Shown: in pieces, positions 37,625 to 47,648 of the stretch
Layout of the letters: each line of letters starts with the position of its first letter
Position numbering within the stretch: position 1 is the stretch's first letter
Assembly: GCF_036634175.1 (NCBI RefSeq)
Contig: NZ_JAZIFX010000001.1
Coordinates: forward strand, 4,526,001 to 4,590,000
Length of the DNA: 64,000 nucleotides
DNA from: Streptomyces sp. P9-A2
GTDB taxonomy: Bacteria > Actinomycetota > Actinomycetes > Streptomycetales > Streptomycetaceae
Reading direction: 5' to 3'
Program-made: the position numbers and the translations under genes
Notes under the pieces: generated by a model
What the model was told of the DNA's origin: nothing
The model's database searches: none
The model's input: the letters and a program-made list of their open reading frames with translations, nothing else

Positions 37625-37703
37625 CTGCCGTGACTGCCGTGACTGCCGTGACTGCCGTGACTGAGGGGGCTGTCGGGACCCGAAACCGGTGATCCGGGTC
37701 CCG
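37622..37703 (+). terminator. 9-bp tandem repeat and hairpin downstream of the fusion gene
   Basis: Four and a half copies of TGACTGCCG start on the stop codon itself (37622-37662), so readthrough would meet further stops or a repeated reading. They are followed by a dyad CGGGACCCG (37674-37682) with CGGGTCCCG (37695-37703), probably the terminator shared with the convergent gene. Confidence 0.65.
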
Positions 37704-37719
37704 CGCACGGGGAGGCGGG

Positions 37720-38583
37720 TCAGGCGGGATCCGCCGGATGCGGTGCCAGCAGCGGGAGCTGCGAGGCGAGCCGCTCCTCGCACAGCTCGGCCAGCCGGGC
37801 GTAACCGGCCTTGCCCATCAGCTCGGTCAGCTCCGCCCGGTAGGACACGTACACGGGGTCGCCCGCGCCGTGCGCCGAGGTCGCCGACGTGCACCACCAG
37901 TGCAGGTCGTGACCGCCCGGGCCCCAGCCCCGGCGGTCGTACTCACCGATCGACACCTGCAGCACGCGCGTGTCGTCGGGCCGGTCGATCCAGTCGTAGG
38001 TCCGCCGGACCGGCAGCTGCCAGCACACGTCCGGCTTGGTCTCCAGCGGTTCGCGGCCCTCCCGCACGGCGAGGATGTGCAGCGAGCAGCCCATGCCGCC
38101 GGCGAAGCCCGGCCGGTTCTGGAAGATGCACGAGCCCTGGAAGGGGCGGGTCTGGCGGTCGCCGTCCTCGTCCTCGGAGACCCAGCCGCCCCGGATGCCC
38201 TCGTCGTGGTGCTGCCAGATGTCCGGCGTCAGTCTCGCCACATGCCCCGCGACCCGCTTCTCGTCGTCCTTGTCCGAGAAATGCGCCCCCAGGGTGCAGC
38301 ACCCGTCGTCCGCGCGGCCCGCCTGGATGCCCTGGCAACCGCTGCCGAAGACACAGTTCCAGCGAGAGGTCAGCCATGTCAGATCGCAGCGGAACACCTG
38401 CTCCTCGTCCGCCGGGTCGGGGAACTCCACCCACGCCCGAGCGAAGTCGAGGCCCTTCTCGTCGTTCGGCGGCACCCGCGACGGACCGTCGACCGGCTTG
38501 GCACTCTTGGCCGGCTTGACACTCTTGGCCTGCTTGGTCGCTTTGTCCGTCTTCTCGGCCTTCGCCTTTTTCGTCTTTGGCAC
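37720..38583 (-). CDS. Cys-rich hypothetical protein with Lys-rich N-terminus
   Basis: 287 residues from GTG 38583; an ATG at 38610 would add nine residues that look random. A basic Lys/Ala tail (residues 1-30) is followed by a compact region with ten Cys (66, 77, 83, 95, 96, 152, 166, 187, 231, 268). The arrangement [14 protein letters not shown] with [10 protein letters not shown] and GMGCSLH recalls YkgJ/DUF3109-like cysteine clusters that bind zinc or an Fe-S centre. There is no signal peptide, so it is cytoplasmic. Several Trp/His-rich segments ([15 protein letters not shown]) add to the metal-site impression. Function unknown. Confidence 0.72.
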   Translation of the reverse strand: MPKTKKAKAEKTDKATKQAKSVKPAKSAKPVDGPSRVPPNDEKGLDFARAWVEFPDPADEEQVFRCDLTWLTSRWNCVFGSGCQGIQAGRADDGCCTLGAHFSDKDDEKRVAGHVARLTPDIWQHHDEGIRGGWVSEDEDGDRQTRPFQGSCIFQNRPGFAGGMGCSLHILAVREGREPLETKPDVCWQLPVRRTYDWIDRPDDTRVLQVSIGEYDRRGWGPGGHDLHWWCTSATSAHGAGDPVYVSYRAELTELMGKAGYARLAELCEERLASQLPLLAPHPADPA

Positions 38584-38678
38584 CCGTCCAGGGTAAGTCG
38601 CCCACATCACTGTCCCGTACCGGACCGACTGCTCCGGAGCGGACTTTTCGCCGCGTCACGCGCAGTAGCGTTCCGTAC

Positions 38679-39611
38679 ATGAGACTCGGTGTCCTCGACG
38701 TGGGTTCGAACACGGTGCATCTGCTGGTGGTCGACGCGCACCCCGGGGCGTGCCCGCTGCCCGCGCACTCGCACAAGGCGGAGCTGCGCCTGGCCGAGCT
38801 GCTGGACGCCGGCGGAGCGATCGGCCCCGGTGGGGCCGATCAGGTGATCCAGGTCGTCCACGAGGCGCTCCAGGCCGCCGAGGACAAGGGCGTCGAGGAG
38901 TTGCTGCCGTTCGCGACCTCGGCGGTGCGCGACGCCCGCAACTCGGGCGAGGTCCTCGAGCGTGTGCGTGCGGAGACCGGAGTCGAACTCCAGGTCCTCA
39001 CCGGTGCCGAGGAGGCCCGGCTGACCTTCCTCGCCGCCCGCCGCTGGTTCGGCTGGTCGGCGGGGAAGCTGCTGGTCATCGACATCGGAGGCGGCTCCCT
39101 GGAGATAGCCTTCGGCATCGACGAGGAGCCCGACGCCGTGGTGTCGCTGCCGCTGGGCGCCGGCCGCCTCACCGGGACCCGGCTGCCCGGCGACCCGCCG
39201 GCGCCGGACGACGTGCGGGTGCTGCGCCGGCACGTCCGCGCGGAGATCGGCCGTACGGTCGGCGAGTTCAGCCGTCTCGGTCCGCCCGACCACGTGGTGG
39301 CCACCTCCAAGACCTTCAAGCAGCTCGCCCGCCTGGCGGGCGCCGCCCGTTCCACCGAGGGTCCGTACGTCCCGCGCGAGCTGAAGCACCAGTCCCTGGA
39401 GGGGTGGGTGTCGAGGCTGTCCGTGATGACCACCGCCGAGCGCGCCGCGCTGCCCGGCGTCTCCGAGTCGCGCGCCGGCCAGCTGGTCGCCGGGGCGCTG
39501 GTCGCGGAGGCCACGATGGACCTCTTCGGGGTGGAGTCCCTGGAGATCTGCCCATGGGCGTTGCGCGAGGGCGTCATCCTGCGCCGCCTGGACCACATGG
39601 GGCCCGCGTAG
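38679..39611 (+). CDS. Ppx/GppA-family exopolyphosphatase (Ppx1-type)
   Basis: 310 residues from ATG 38679. Sugar kinase/HSP70-like fold: phosphate-1 motif [19 protein letters not shown] at 3-21, phosphate-2 [14 protein letters not shown], and [10 protein letters not shown]. It has only the catalytic domains, as in M. tuberculosis Rv0496 (Ppx1), and lacks the C-terminal HD-like domain of E. coli Ppx. It removes terminal phosphate from polyphosphate or pppGpp. The following isomerase gene and the distant proC and bS22 genes keep the mycobacterial gene order. Confidence 0.9.
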   Translation: MRLGVLDVGSNTVHLLVVDAHPGACPLPAHSHKAELRLAELLDAGGAIGPGGADQVIQVVHEALQAAEDKGVEELLPFATSAVRDARNSGEVLERVRAETGVELQVLTGAEEARLTFLAARRWFGWSAGKLLVIDIGGGSLEIAFGIDEEPDAVVSLPLGAGRLTGTRLPGDPPAPDDVRVLRRHVRAEIGRTVGEFSRLGPPDHVVATSKTFKQLARLAGAARSTEGPYVPRELKHQSLEGWVSRLSVMTTAERAALPGVSESRAGQLVAGALVAEATMDLFGVESLEICPWALREGVILRRLDHMGPA

Positions 39612-39924
39612 TCGCGCACCGCGACCGCCCGCCGCGCGGATGCGACCGCCCGTCGCGCGGGGACCACGAGCCGGGGGCGTGCGGGACGATGTGCCGATGC
39701 TGTGCGGGCTTCGGTGAGCCGGGCCGTGCGGGGATCACGAGCCGGGGCGGCGGGGCAGGTGTCCGGTTAGCTCGATCACACGGCGGCCTTCGGGCCGCGG
39801 GACCGCCGGACGGACGAAGCGTCCCGTGTCCTGTGCTCATGTGCTCACGGCCGGGGCGAACGCCTCCGGCCGAAGCCCGTCGTCCGCGTCCCACCCGTCG
39901 AACACAACCCGTACGCTGTCCCTC
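39612..39924. other. Intergenic region with direct repeats and UUCG hairpin
   Basis: 313 bp with no gene. Two near-identical GCGACCGCCCG(C/T)CGCGCGG copies lie at about 39620-39660, and two ATCACGAGCCGGGG-like copies at about 39663-39750. A hairpin with GCGGCC-TTCG-GGCCGC (39783-39798) has a stable tetraloop and is the likely ppx terminator. Confidence 0.55.
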
Positions 39925-40788
39925 GTGGCAGATCCAGCGGTGCGCATCCCGGATGCGAAGGTCGCTCTGTCGACGGCCTCCGTCTATCCGGAGTCGACGG
40001 CGACGGCCTTCGAGATCGCCGCGCGCCTCGGGTACGACGGTGTCGAGGTCATGGTGTGGACCGATCCGGTCAGCCAGGACATCGAGGCGCTGCGCCGCCT
40101 CAGCGACTACCACCGCATCCCCGTCCTGGCCGTGCACGCCCCCTGCCTGCTCATCACGCAACGCGTGTGGTCCACCGACCCCTGGACCAAGCTCCAGCGG
40201 GCCCGTACCGCCGCCGAGAAGCTCGGCGCCGCCACGGTCGTCGTTCATCCGCCGTTCCGCTGGCAGCGCCAGTACGCCCGTGACTTCGTCGACGGAATCT
40301 GGCGGATGGCCGACGAGACGGATGTGCGGTTCGCCGTCGAGAACATGTACCCGTGGCGCTACCGCGACCGCGAGATGCTCGCCTACGCCCCCGACTGGGA
40401 CGTCACCAAGGACGACTACCGCCACTTCACGATCGACCTCAGCCACGCCTCGACCGCCCGCACCGACACCCTGGGGATGCTCGACCGCATGGGTGACCGC
40501 CTCGGTCACGTCCACCTCGCCGACGGCCGGGGCTCGGCCAAGGACGAGCACCTCGTGCCCGGCCGCGGCGACCAGCCCTGCGCCGAGGTGCTGGAGCGCC
40601 TGGCCCTCAACGGTTTCGACGGCCATGTCGTCGTCGAGGTCAACACCCGCCGTGCCATGTCCGGTGCCGAGCGCGAGGCCGACCTGGCGGAGGCGCTGGC
40701 GTTCACCCGCCTGCACCTGGCGTCGGCGACCCCAGGTGCCCCCGGGTCCTCGACGGCGACCTCGGCGCTGCGGGCGCCACGCCGATGA
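39925..40788 (+). CDS. Sugar-phosphate isomerase/epimerase (AP endonuclease 2-like TIM barrel)
   Basis: 287 residues from GTG 39925; a second GTG at 39940 is possible and neither has a clear ribosome site. TIM-barrel with metal ligands typical of the xylose-isomerase-like family: [37 protein letters not shown] (Glu ligand), [19 protein letters not shown] and VVVEVNTRR. Such enzymes isomerise sugars or inositols; the substrate is unknown. It matches the position of Rv0498 in mycobacteria. The stop overlaps the TetR start by four bases. Confidence 0.85.
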   Translation: MADPAVRIPDAKVALSTASVYPESTATAFEIAARLGYDGVEVMVWTDPVSQDIEALRRLSDYHRIPVLAVHAPCLLITQRVWSTDPWTKLQRARTAAEKLGAATVVVHPPFRWQRQYARDFVDGIWRMADETDVRFAVENMYPWRYRDREMLAYAPDWDVTKDDYRHFTIDLSHASTARTDTLGMLDRMGDRLGHVHLADGRGSAKDEHLVPGRGDQPCAEVLERLALNGFDGHVVVEVNTRRAMSGAEREADLAEALAFTRLHLASATPGAPGSSTATSALRAPRR

Positions 40789-41534
40789 CCGGCGTCACCG
40801 TGCCCGGTGACCCGGACGCGTCTCCCGGCGGTCCGGGCATGACGTCCGGCGGTCCGGGCGCGACGTCCGGCGGTCCGGACGAGTCGGTCCCGGATGCGTC
40901 CGCCACGGCCCCGGACACGTCCCCCGGCCGCCCCGCCGCCGCACCCCGACGCCGTGGCCGGCCCTCGCGCACGGAGTCGGCCGGCACCCGGGACCGCATC
41001 CTGGACGCCGCCCGCGAGGAGTTCTCCGAACGCGGGTACGACAAGACATCCGTACGGGGCATCGCCAAGTCGGCCGGGGTCGACTCCGCGCTGGTGCACC
41101 ACTACTTCGGTACCAAGGAGCAGGTGTTCGAGGCGGCCGTCGAGGTCGCCTTCGCCCCGGTGCTCAAGGGCAGGGAAGCCGTCCTCGACGCTCCGTTGGA
41201 GGAGGTCGGCGAGCGGATGACCCGGATGATCCTCGGCCTCTGGGAGAACCCGGTGACCCGGGCCCCGCTGCTCGCGATCGTCCGGTCCGCCGTGAACAAC
41301 GAGATCGCCGCCGGTGTCTTCCGTCGCCTGGTCGCCGGCCAGCTGCTGCGCCGTATCGCGGGGCGGCTCGACCTGCCGGACGCCGAACTGCGCGCCGAGC
41401 TCGCCGCCGCCCAGCTGGTCGGAATCGCGATGATCCGGTACGTGATCAAGGTCGAACCGCTGGCCTCGGCGGACGCCGAGCAGATCGTCGAGCGGGTGGC
41501 GCCGGTCGTGCAGGGCCACCTCACCGGCCGCTGA
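40785..41534 (+). CDS. TetR-family transcriptional regulator
   Basis: 249 residues. A Gly/Pro/Ser-rich leader of about 55 residues (repeated PG-TSGGP) precedes the [55 protein letters not shown]. The ligand-binding domain has the alpha-helical TetR_C pattern ([20 protein letters not shown]). Its ATG overlaps the isomerase stop, which makes the isomerase a plausible co-expressed gene rather than the target. Downstream is a 215-bp gap and then ilvD. No operator-like dyad stands out nearby. Confidence 0.9.
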   Translation: MTGVTVPGDPDASPGGPGMTSGGPGATSGGPDESVPDASATAPDTSPGRPAAAPRRRGRPSRTESAGTRDRILDAAREEFSERGYDKTSVRGIAKSAGVDSALVHHYFGTKEQVFEAAVEVAFAPVLKGREAVLDAPLEEVGERMTRMILGLWENPVTRAPLLAIVRSAVNNEIAAGVFRRLVAGQLLRRIAGRLDLPDAELRAELAAAQLVGIAMIRYVIKVEPLASADAEQIVERVAPVVQGHLTGR

Positions 41535-41749
41535 AGCGCCGCGCCCCCACAGGTGCCGCGCCGCCCCCCCACAGGTACCGCGCCGCGCCCCCCCACGCGT
41601 ACCGCGGGCCCCGCACCGCTCCCGCACTGAGATATGTATCCCGCATTCCGGACACCCCGTCCCGCCCCCTGGATGACGGGCGTACGCTCGACGGCAGTCA
41701 GGAATCTCTGACCCCGGCACCCCGAGAAGGTCTGAAGGAGCGAGCGACG

Positions 41750-43603
41750 ATGCCCGAGCTGAGGTCCCGCACAGTCACCCATGGCCGCAACATGGCGGGC
41801 GCCCGCGCCCTGATGCGAGCCTCCGGTGTACCGGGTGCGGACATCGGCCGGAAGCCCATCATCGCCGTCGCCAACAGCTTCACGGAGTTCGTCCCCGGCC
41901 ACACCCACCTCGCGCCGGTCGGCAGGATCGTCAGCGAGGCGGTCGTCGCGGCCGGCGGCATCCCGCGCGAGTTCAACACCATCGCCGTCGACGACGGCAT
42001 CGCGATGGGCCACGGCGGCATGCTGTACTCCCTGCCCTCCCGCGACCTGATCGCGGACAGCGTGGAGTACATGGTCGAGGCCCACTGCGCGGACGCCCTG
42101 ATCTGCATCTCCAACTGCGACAAGATCACCCCGGGCATGCTCAACGCCGCCCTGCGGCTGAACATCCCGACGGTCTTCGTCTCCGGCGGTCCCATGGAGG
42201 CCGGCCGGGCGACGCTGGTCGACGGCACGGTCCGCACGCTGGACCTGATCGACGCGATGGTGGACGCCGCCGACGACAGGATCTCCGACGCCGACGTCCT
42301 GCGCATCGAGGAGAACGCCTGTCCGACCTGCGGCTCCTGTTCCGGCATGTTCACCGCCAACTCGATGAACTGCCTCACCGAGGCCATCGGCCTGTCCCTC
42401 CCGGGCAACGGCTCGGTCCTCGCCACCCACACGGCCCGCAAGGCGCTCTACGAGAACGCCGCCCGCACGGTCATGGACATCACCCGCCGCTACTACGAGC
42501 AGGACGACGAGACGGTCCTGCCCCGCTCCATCGCCACCGTCGCCGCCTTCGAGAACGCGATGGCGCTGGACATCGCCATGGGCGGCTCCACCAACACGAT
42601 CCTGCACCTGCTGGCCGCCGCCCAGGAGGCGGAGGTCCCCTTCGGCCTGAACGAGATCAACGCCCTCTCGCGCCGCGTGCCCTGCCTGGCGAAGGTCGCG
42701 CCGAACGTCGCCAAGAGCCGTACGTACTACATGGAGGACGTGCACCGCGCGGGCGGCATCCCCGCCCTGCTCGGCGAACTGCACCGCGCGGGCCTGCTGA
42801 ACGAGGACGTGTACTCCGTCCACAGCCCGACCCTCGCCGACTGGCTGAAGACCTGGGACATCCGCGGCGGCTCCCCCTCCCCGGAGGCCGTGGAGATGTG
42901 GCACGCGGCCCCCGGCTGCGTGCGCTCCGCCGAGGCGTTCTCCCAGTCCGAGCGCTGGGACACCCTCGACGAGGACGCCGAGGGCGGCTGCATCCGCTCC
43001 GCCGAGCACGCCTACTCCAAGGACGGCGGTCTGGCGGTGCTGCGCGGCAACCTCGCCGTGGACGGCTGCGTCGTCAAGACGGCCGGCGTCGACGAGTCCA
43101 TCTGGACCTTCGAGGGCCCGGCGGTCGTCTGTGAGTCGCAGGAAGAGGCCGTCGAGAAGATCCTCACCAAGCAGGTCAAGGAGGGCGATGTCGTCGTCAT
43201 CCGCTACGAGGGCCCCAAGGGCGGCCCCGGCATGCAGGAGATGCTCTACCCGACGTCGTACCTGAAGAGCCGGGGCCTCGGAAAGGCCTGCGCCCTGATC
43301 ACCGACGGACGCTTCTCCGGCGGTACGTCCGGCCTCTCCATCGGCCACGCCTCCCCGGAGGCGGCCTCGGGCGGCACCATCGCCCTGGTCGAGGAGGGCG
43401 ACCGCATCCGCATCGACATCCCGAACCGCTCGATCGAGCTGCTGGTCGACGAGGCCGAGCTGGCCCGCCGCGAGGAGGCACTGGGCGGTGTGTACGCCCC
43501 GAAGAACCGTGAGCGCAAGGTCTCGGCGGCGCTGAAGGCGTACGCGGCGATGGCCACGAGCGCCGACAAGGGCGCGGTGCGGGACGTGTCGAAGCTGGGC
43601 TGA
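41750..43603 (+). CDS. ilvD: Dihydroxy-acid dehydratase
   Basis: 617 residues from ATG 41750. It dehydrates 2,3-dihydroxy-isovalerate and related acids in branched-chain amino-acid and pantothenate synthesis. Cluster-binding and active-site motifs are [13 protein letters not shown], the [20 protein letters not shown] segment, [12 protein letters not shown] and the C-terminal [14 protein letters not shown] with its catalytic Ser. Length and order match bacterial IlvD. The 215 bp upstream is GC-rich with repeated CGCGCCCCCCCAC-like runs and carries no recognisable attenuator. A hairpin terminator follows. Confidence 0.97.
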   Translation: MPELRSRTVTHGRNMAGARALMRASGVPGADIGRKPIIAVANSFTEFVPGHTHLAPVGRIVSEAVVAAGGIPREFNTIAVDDGIAMGHGGMLYSLPSRDLIADSVEYMVEAHCADALICISNCDKITPGMLNAALRLNIPTVFVSGGPMEAGRATLVDGTVRTLDLIDAMVDAADDRISDADVLRIEENACPTCGSCSGMFTANSMNCLTEAIGLSLPGNGSVLATHTARKALYENAARTVMDITRRYYEQDDETVLPRSIATVAAFENAMALDIAMGGSTNTILHLLAAAQEAEVPFGLNEINALSRRVPCLAKVAPNVAKSRTYYMEDVHRAGGIPALLGELHRAGLLNEDVYSVHSPTLADWLKTWDIRGGSPSPEAVEMWHAAPGCVRSAEAFSQSERWDTLDEDAEGGCIRSAEHAYSKDGGLAVLRGNLAVDGCVVKTAGVDESIWTFEGPAVVCESQEEAVEKILTKQVKEGDVVVIRYEGPKGGPGMQEMLYPTSYLKSRGLGKACALITDGRFSGGTSGLSIGHASPEAASGGTIALVEEGDRIRIDIPNRSIELLVDEAELARREEALGGVYAPKNRERKVSAALKAYAAMATSADKGAVRDVSKLG

Positions 43604-43642
43604 GCCGCCCGACGCCGACCCGGCCCTGACGCCGCCCCGACG

Positions 43643-43686
43643 CCCGACGCCGATGTCCGAGAGGCCACCGGACATCGGGCGTCGGG
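43643..43686. terminator. Terminator between ilvD and the convergent kinase gene
   Basis: Inverted repeat with arms 43643-43659 and 43669-43686 (CCCGACGCCGATGTCCG with one bulged base in the partner), 9-nt loop. It lies between two convergent stops. Confidence 0.8.
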
Positions 43687-43738
43687 GCCGCTCACAGGAC
43701 CCACGAGACCCACAGGACCCAGGGGGTTTCCGTGGGCC

Positions 43739-46069
43739 CTACCAGTCGGCCGGGTCGTGTCCGTCCACGGCGAAGACCGTGCCGTCGGGGGCGGTGGCGT
43801 AGACGTGGCCGTCGGCGATCACCGGATCCGGCAGGGTGGCGGCCACGCGGTCGGGGGTGCCGTCCATCCGGGGCGCCGTCTGCCCGGCCAGTCGCCCCTC
43901 CCGCGCGTGCACGGCGAGCAGCCGGCCGTCCGGCGCCGTGAAATAGACGTGCCGCTCGTCCGCGACCGGTGTGGACGAGCGGGCGATCCCGCTCTCCAGG
44001 CTCCACCGCTGCCGCAGCGCGGTCATGTCGACGGCCACCAGTCTGCCGCCGGTGCCCGTCAGGTAGGCGATGTCCCCGTGCACGGTGCCCCGCGCCTGGG
44101 CCAGCGGCACGGGCAGCGTCACCCGGCGTGTCTCCCCGCTGGCCGGTGTGTAGCGGATCAGGGCCTGCGTGGTGTCGTAGACCGGGTCGGCGGAAGCGAG
44201 GACGAGCGCCTCGCCCGTGCTGCCGACCGGCGTCAGCATCCCCTCCAGCCGGGCGTCCCACCGCACCGCACCGGACCGCGGATCGACCGCTGTGACCTGT
44301 GTGCTGGAACCGTCGTCCGACGTGCTCGCCACGTAGGCCAGCGGGTCCCCCGCGAACGTGCGGAAGTACAGGGTGTCGTGCCCCGGCACCCGCCCGCTCC
44401 ACAACGCGTCGCCCGAGGCGCTGTCCACGCCGGTGACCGTGCCGTCGGCTCCGGTGAGCAGCAGCACGTCCCCGGTACCGGTCAGGCCGTTGTACTCGGC
44501 GTTCTCCTGCCGCCACCGCGGCTTCCCCGAGGCCGGGTCGAGGGCTTCCAGGCCGCCGGCCGGCTCCGGCGCGGGCTGCACGAGTCCGCCCGACACGACC
44601 GGCGGTCCGCTCGCCGCCGTCCCCGCGGCGGTGTGCCGCCACAGCAGGCCGCCGTCGTCGGGGTCGAGGGCGAACACCGACCCCGCCTGGGCGCACACCA
44701 GCAGATCAGCCCCGTACGAGCACTGCGGGTTGCCCGGCTTGCCCGACGGCGTCGCCTCCCACGCCCGGAACGCGTCCGGCGTGGTCCGGGCGCCTGAGGT
44801 GGTCTGCCGCACCGGGGGCTCGTCGCCGAGCAACTGGACGGAGAAGAGCGTGCCGAACACGGCGAGGGCGAGCGCTCCGCCCCCGAGCAGCGACCGTTTG
44901 CTGAGGGTCGGCCGCGCGGAACGCCGGGCCGCCGTCGGGCCGACGCGACGCCCGGGACTGGACGCGGTGCCGGGTTCGGGACCGTGAGCAGGTTCGGGAG
45001 CGGTTCCGGCGACGAGCTCGGCCGCATGGCCGGCTCCGGGCCGGTTCGCGGGCCCGGAGCCGATCCCGCCCTCCGCTTCGGGCACCCCCTGGTGGCCGGG
45101 CACGGCGCCCGCTGAGGCCGCTCCCGCTCCTGCCCTCGCCTCCGCTCCCGGGTCAGCCTCCGCTCCCGCCTCCGGGCCCGGGTCCGTCTCCGCTCCAGGC
45201 TCCGCCCGCTGTGCGGGGATGAAGGCCTGGGTGTCGTACGAGGCCGCGACGGACCGCAGTTCCCGCATCAACTCGTCGGGGGAGGGCCGGTCCTCGGGCT
45301 CCTTGGCCAGGCAGTTCAGCACCAGGGGGGCGAGGCCGTCCGGCACGCCGGTCAGATCGGGATCGTCGTGCACCACCTGGTAGGCGACCACGTACGGGCT
45401 GTCGGAGTCGAACGGTCCGCGTCCGGTGGCGGCGTGCACGAGGAGGGAGCCGAGCGCGAAGATGTCGGCGGAGGGGCCGACTTCACGGGGACGCCGGAAC
45501 TGTTCGGGCGCCATGAAGGGCGGGGTGCCGATCAATTTGCCGGTCTCGGTCCGCAGTTCGCTGTCCTTTGGCCGAGAAATGCCGAAATCGATGACCTTCG
45601 GCCCGTCCTCGGCGAGCAGTACATTGCTGGGCTTCAGATCGCGGTGCACGACCCCGACCCGGTGGATGTCCCGCAGTCCCTCCGCCAGTCCGGCCATCAG
45701 CCTGCGCAACTGGGGCGGGGGCATGGGCCCGTTCCGCTTCACATGCTGGGCGAGCGTCGGGCCGGGTATGAACAGCGTGGCCATCCAGGGGCGTGCGGCC
45801 TCCGGATCGGCGTCGACGACCGGCGCGGTGAAGGCACCGCTCACCCGTCGCGCCGCCGCGACCTCCTGCCGGAAACGTCCCCTGAACTCGCGGTCCCGTG
45901 CGAGTTCGGCGTGCACGACCTTCACCGCGAGCTTCAGCCCGGACGTACTCCGGGCCAGATGCACCACGCCCATTCCGCCGGAGCCGAGGCATGACTCGAG
46001 ACGGTAGTGACCGGCGTACTCGGGAAGTTCCGCTTCCGTGTCCGCTCCGATGTTCTGCTGTGGCGCCAT
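43739..46069 (-). CDS. Transmembrane Ser/Thr protein kinase with PQQ-type extracellular propeller
   Basis: 776 residues from ATG 46069, which follows a GGGGGTGG site; a GTG at 46096 lacks one. The N-terminal Hanks-type kinase domain (about 15-275) has the Gly loop CLGSGGMGVVHLA, catalytic Lys in LAVKVV, HRDLKPSN, DFGISR and GTPPFMAPEQF. A long Ala/Gly/Pro/Glu-rich linker leads to one transmembrane helix (LLGGGALALAVFGTLFSVQL). The extracellular half is a set of PQQ-like beta-propeller blades (ALDPDDGGLLWRH, VDSASGDALWSGR, AVDPRSGAVRWDA, VDMTALRQRWSLE). It probably senses an external ligand and phosphorylates cytoplasmic targets. Confidence 0.93.
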   Translation of the reverse strand: MAPQQNIGADTEAELPEYAGHYRLESCLGSGGMGVVHLARSTSGLKLAVKVVHAELARDREFRGRFRQEVAAARRVSGAFTAPVVDADPEAARPWMATLFIPGPTLAQHVKRNGPMPPPQLRRLMAGLAEGLRDIHRVGVVHRDLKPSNVLLAEDGPKVIDFGISRPKDSELRTETGKLIGTPPFMAPEQFRRPREVGPSADIFALGSLLVHAATGRGPFDSDSPYVVAYQVVHDDPDLTGVPDGLAPLVLNCLAKEPEDRPSPDELMRELRSVAASYDTQAFIPAQRAEPGAETDPGPEAGAEADPGAEARAGAGAASAGAVPGHQGVPEAEGGIGSGPANRPGAGHAAELVAGTAPEPAHGPEPGTASSPGRRVGPTAARRSARPTLSKRSLLGGGALALAVFGTLFSVQLLGDEPPVRQTTSGARTTPDAFRAWEATPSGKPGNPQCSYGADLLVCAQAGSVFALDPDDGGLLWRHTAAGTAASGPPVVSGGLVQPAPEPAGGLEALDPASGKPRWRQENAEYNGLTGTGDVLLLTGADGTVTGVDSASGDALWSGRVPGHDTLYFRTFAGDPLAYVASTSDDGSSTQVTAVDPRSGAVRWDARLEGMLTPVGSTGEALVLASADPVYDTTQALIRYTPASGETRRVTLPVPLAQARGTVHGDIAYLTGTGGRLVAVDMTALRQRWSLESGIARSSTPVADERHVYFTAPDGRLLAVHAREGRLAGQTAPRMDGTPDRVAATLPDPVIADGHVYATAPDGTVFAVDGHDPADW

Positions 46070-46251
46070 GGGACCACCCCCGTGCTGTTCGTCCACGTGC
46101 GCGCCGCACAGACCCTAGTCGATGGGATGTACGGGACCGAGGAGGCATGGCCGTGCCGGTGTTCAAACAACGTACATGTGTGCGTGGCGGGATTTCAGGG
46201 TATGAAGGGGGCCCATGACAGACATGGGATGCACAACGGGGGAGGTTTTCC

Positions 46252-46566
46252 ATGGCAGTTGGCCAGGTTGGAGAAGCGGAGGGCGCCGGCACGGCGGAGT
46301 CGGCAGCGGCGGCGGCCGTGCAGTACTACCCGGTCGCGCCGGGCCACCGGCTCAACGTCCGCAGCGGTCCGGGCACGAACTACGCGATCGTCCGCACCCT
46401 GCCGCTGGGCGCGCAGGTGCCGATCTTCTGCCAGCGTCCGGGCACGACCGTCACCGGCCCGTACGGCACGTCGAACATCTGGTGCAACATCGCCGGCGGC
46501 CAGTACGTCTCGGACACCTACGTGAAGACCGGCAGCGACGGCTACGTGGCCCCGCGCTGCAGCTGA
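46252..46566 (+). CDS. Small SH3-domain protein without recognisable signal peptide
   Basis: 104 residues from ATG 46252, preceded by GGGGGAGG. The bacterial SH3 domain (about 30-104) has HRLNVRSGPGTNYAIVRTLP and GSDGYVAPRCS. Three Cys (about 60, 78 and 103) suggest one disulphide plus a free Cys. Bacterial SH3 domains usually bind the wall, yet the first 25 residues (GQVGEAEGAGTAESAAAAA) lack a hydrophobic export core, so either export is unconventional or the true start is upstream. It is divergent from the kinase gene. Confidence 0.75.
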   Translation: MAVGQVGEAEGAGTAESAAAAAVQYYPVAPGHRLNVRSGPGTNYAIVRTLPLGAQVPIFCQRPGTTVTGPYGTSNIWCNIAGGQYVSDTYVKTGSDGYVAPRCS

Positions 46567-46676
46567 TCCCGACAGATCCCGACTGATCCCAACTGATTGC
46601 TGCTGATTGCCGCTGATCCAAGCCGATCGCAGCCGATCGCGGCCGATCCCAGCCGGTCGTGGCCGATCCCGTTCGG
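46563..46676. repeat. Degenerate ~10-bp repeat array
   Basis: About ten variants of CTGATCCCGA / CCGATCGCAG / CCGATCCCAG follow the SH3 gene stop, each carrying a GATC or GATT core. It is noncoding. The spacing of about one helical turn could suit cooperative protein binding, but decay of a simple repeat is equally likely. Confidence 0.65.
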
Positions 46677-46708
46677 AGCCCGCGGGGCGCCGGAGCCATA
46701 ATCGAAGC

Positions 46709-47224
46709 GTGAGCGCAGAGAACGGCACCCCGGACGACCACCCCGCGGGCTCCCCGGGAACCCCCGTCGGCCCCCGCCCCGAACCCATCCGCTTCTTCGG
46801 TACGACCTGGGTCGACCACGGCAGCGGCTACGCGGCCCGCCGCATCGGCGTCGCCGTCGGCTCACTCGCCGCCGCGGCCGCCGCCTGCCTCGTTCTGCGC
46901 ATCGCCTACCAGGGGTTCCAGATCGCCGAGGTCGGCGGTTTCGTCACGCTTCTGATGGTCGTGATGTTCGCGGTCTGCAGTGCCCTCGCGTTCGGGCACA
47001 CCTGGGAGGCGTTCAAGCGCCGCCCCGACCCCGACCGCCGGCGGTCCCTCCGCGGCCTGCTCACCGTCGGCTTCGTCGGTTCCCTCCTCGCCTACTTCTT
47101 CCGCTCCCTCGCCGAGGCTCCCGGTGAGAAGCTCCACCGCGAGGAGTACGAAACGGCCCGCGCCCAGTACGCGAAGCGGATGTCCCGCCGCTCCGGCAAC
47201 CCCAAGAAGCGCCGCCGCTCCTGA
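46709..47224 (+). CDS. Actinobacterial integral membrane protein (EamA-unrelated, unknown)
   Basis: 171 residues from GTG 46709. A Pro/Gly-rich cytoplasmic start leads to three predicted transmembrane helices (about 46-68, VGSLAAAAAACLVLRIAYQG; 75-98, VGGFVTLLMVVMFAVCSALA; 113-130, GLLTVGFVGSLLAYFFRSLA) and a basic C-terminal tail (YAKRMSRRSGNPKKRRRS). No family of known function is recognised. The basic tail places the C-terminus inside. Confidence 0.8.
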   Translation: MSAENGTPDDHPAGSPGTPVGPRPEPIRFFGTTWVDHGSGYAARRIGVAVGSLAAAAAACLVLRIAYQGFQIAEVGGFVTLLMVVMFAVCSALAFGHTWEAFKRRPDPDRRRSLRGLLTVGFVGSLLAYFFRSLAEAPGEKLHREEYETARAQYAKRMSRRSGNPKKRRRS

Positions 47225-47603
47225 CCACCGCAGGGAAACCGTCGGCCCGCGCCGAACGGTCCTCTCCCTCTGTCGCCGGGTGCTTCCCCGCATCCGGCGT
47301 GCCGCTCCGCCGTCCGCCTCAGGCTGCCCGCCCGCGTGCCCGCGCTTCCCGTGCCGACAGCTGTGTGCGCACCCGCGCCTTTTGTGCCGACGCCCTTCGT
47401 GGGCCGCTTCCCGCCGCGCACCGCGCTGTGTCTCCCGCCTCGCCCTTCGGCCGCCCGCCACGCGCCGTGCCGCGCCGTGCCTTCCATCGGCCTTGCCCGC
47501 TCGCCCTCACATGGCCGTCCCCTACCCCGGCCCGGCCACATGGTCGTCCCCTGCCCAGTCGTACGGCCGTCCCCTGCCCCAGCGCGAACCGTTTCGCCAC
47601 CGC
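47225..47603. other. Intergenic region, no gene seen
   Basis: 379 bp, GC-rich with a run of pyrimidine-biased sequence. I see no gene with normal codon bias, no strong hairpin and no known RNA. The promoter of the following ABC operon lies at its right edge (separate entry). Confidence 0.5.
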
Positions 47604-47648
47604 TTGACGCGTCCTGCCTCCGAGAGGATTATTCATCACATGATGAAT
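47604..47648 (+). promoter_or_regulatory. Promoter with overlapping palindromic operator, ABC exporter operon
   Basis: TTGACG at 47604-47609 and GATTAT at 47627-47632 are 17 bp apart, so transcription should begin at or within a base or two of the ATG at 47640. The palindrome ATTCATC-ACAT-GATGAAT (47631-47648) covers the end of the -10, the start point and the first codons. No ribosome site precedes the ATG, so the mRNA is probably leaderless and a dimeric repressor binding here would block it. The regulator is not adjacent. Confidence 0.6.
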
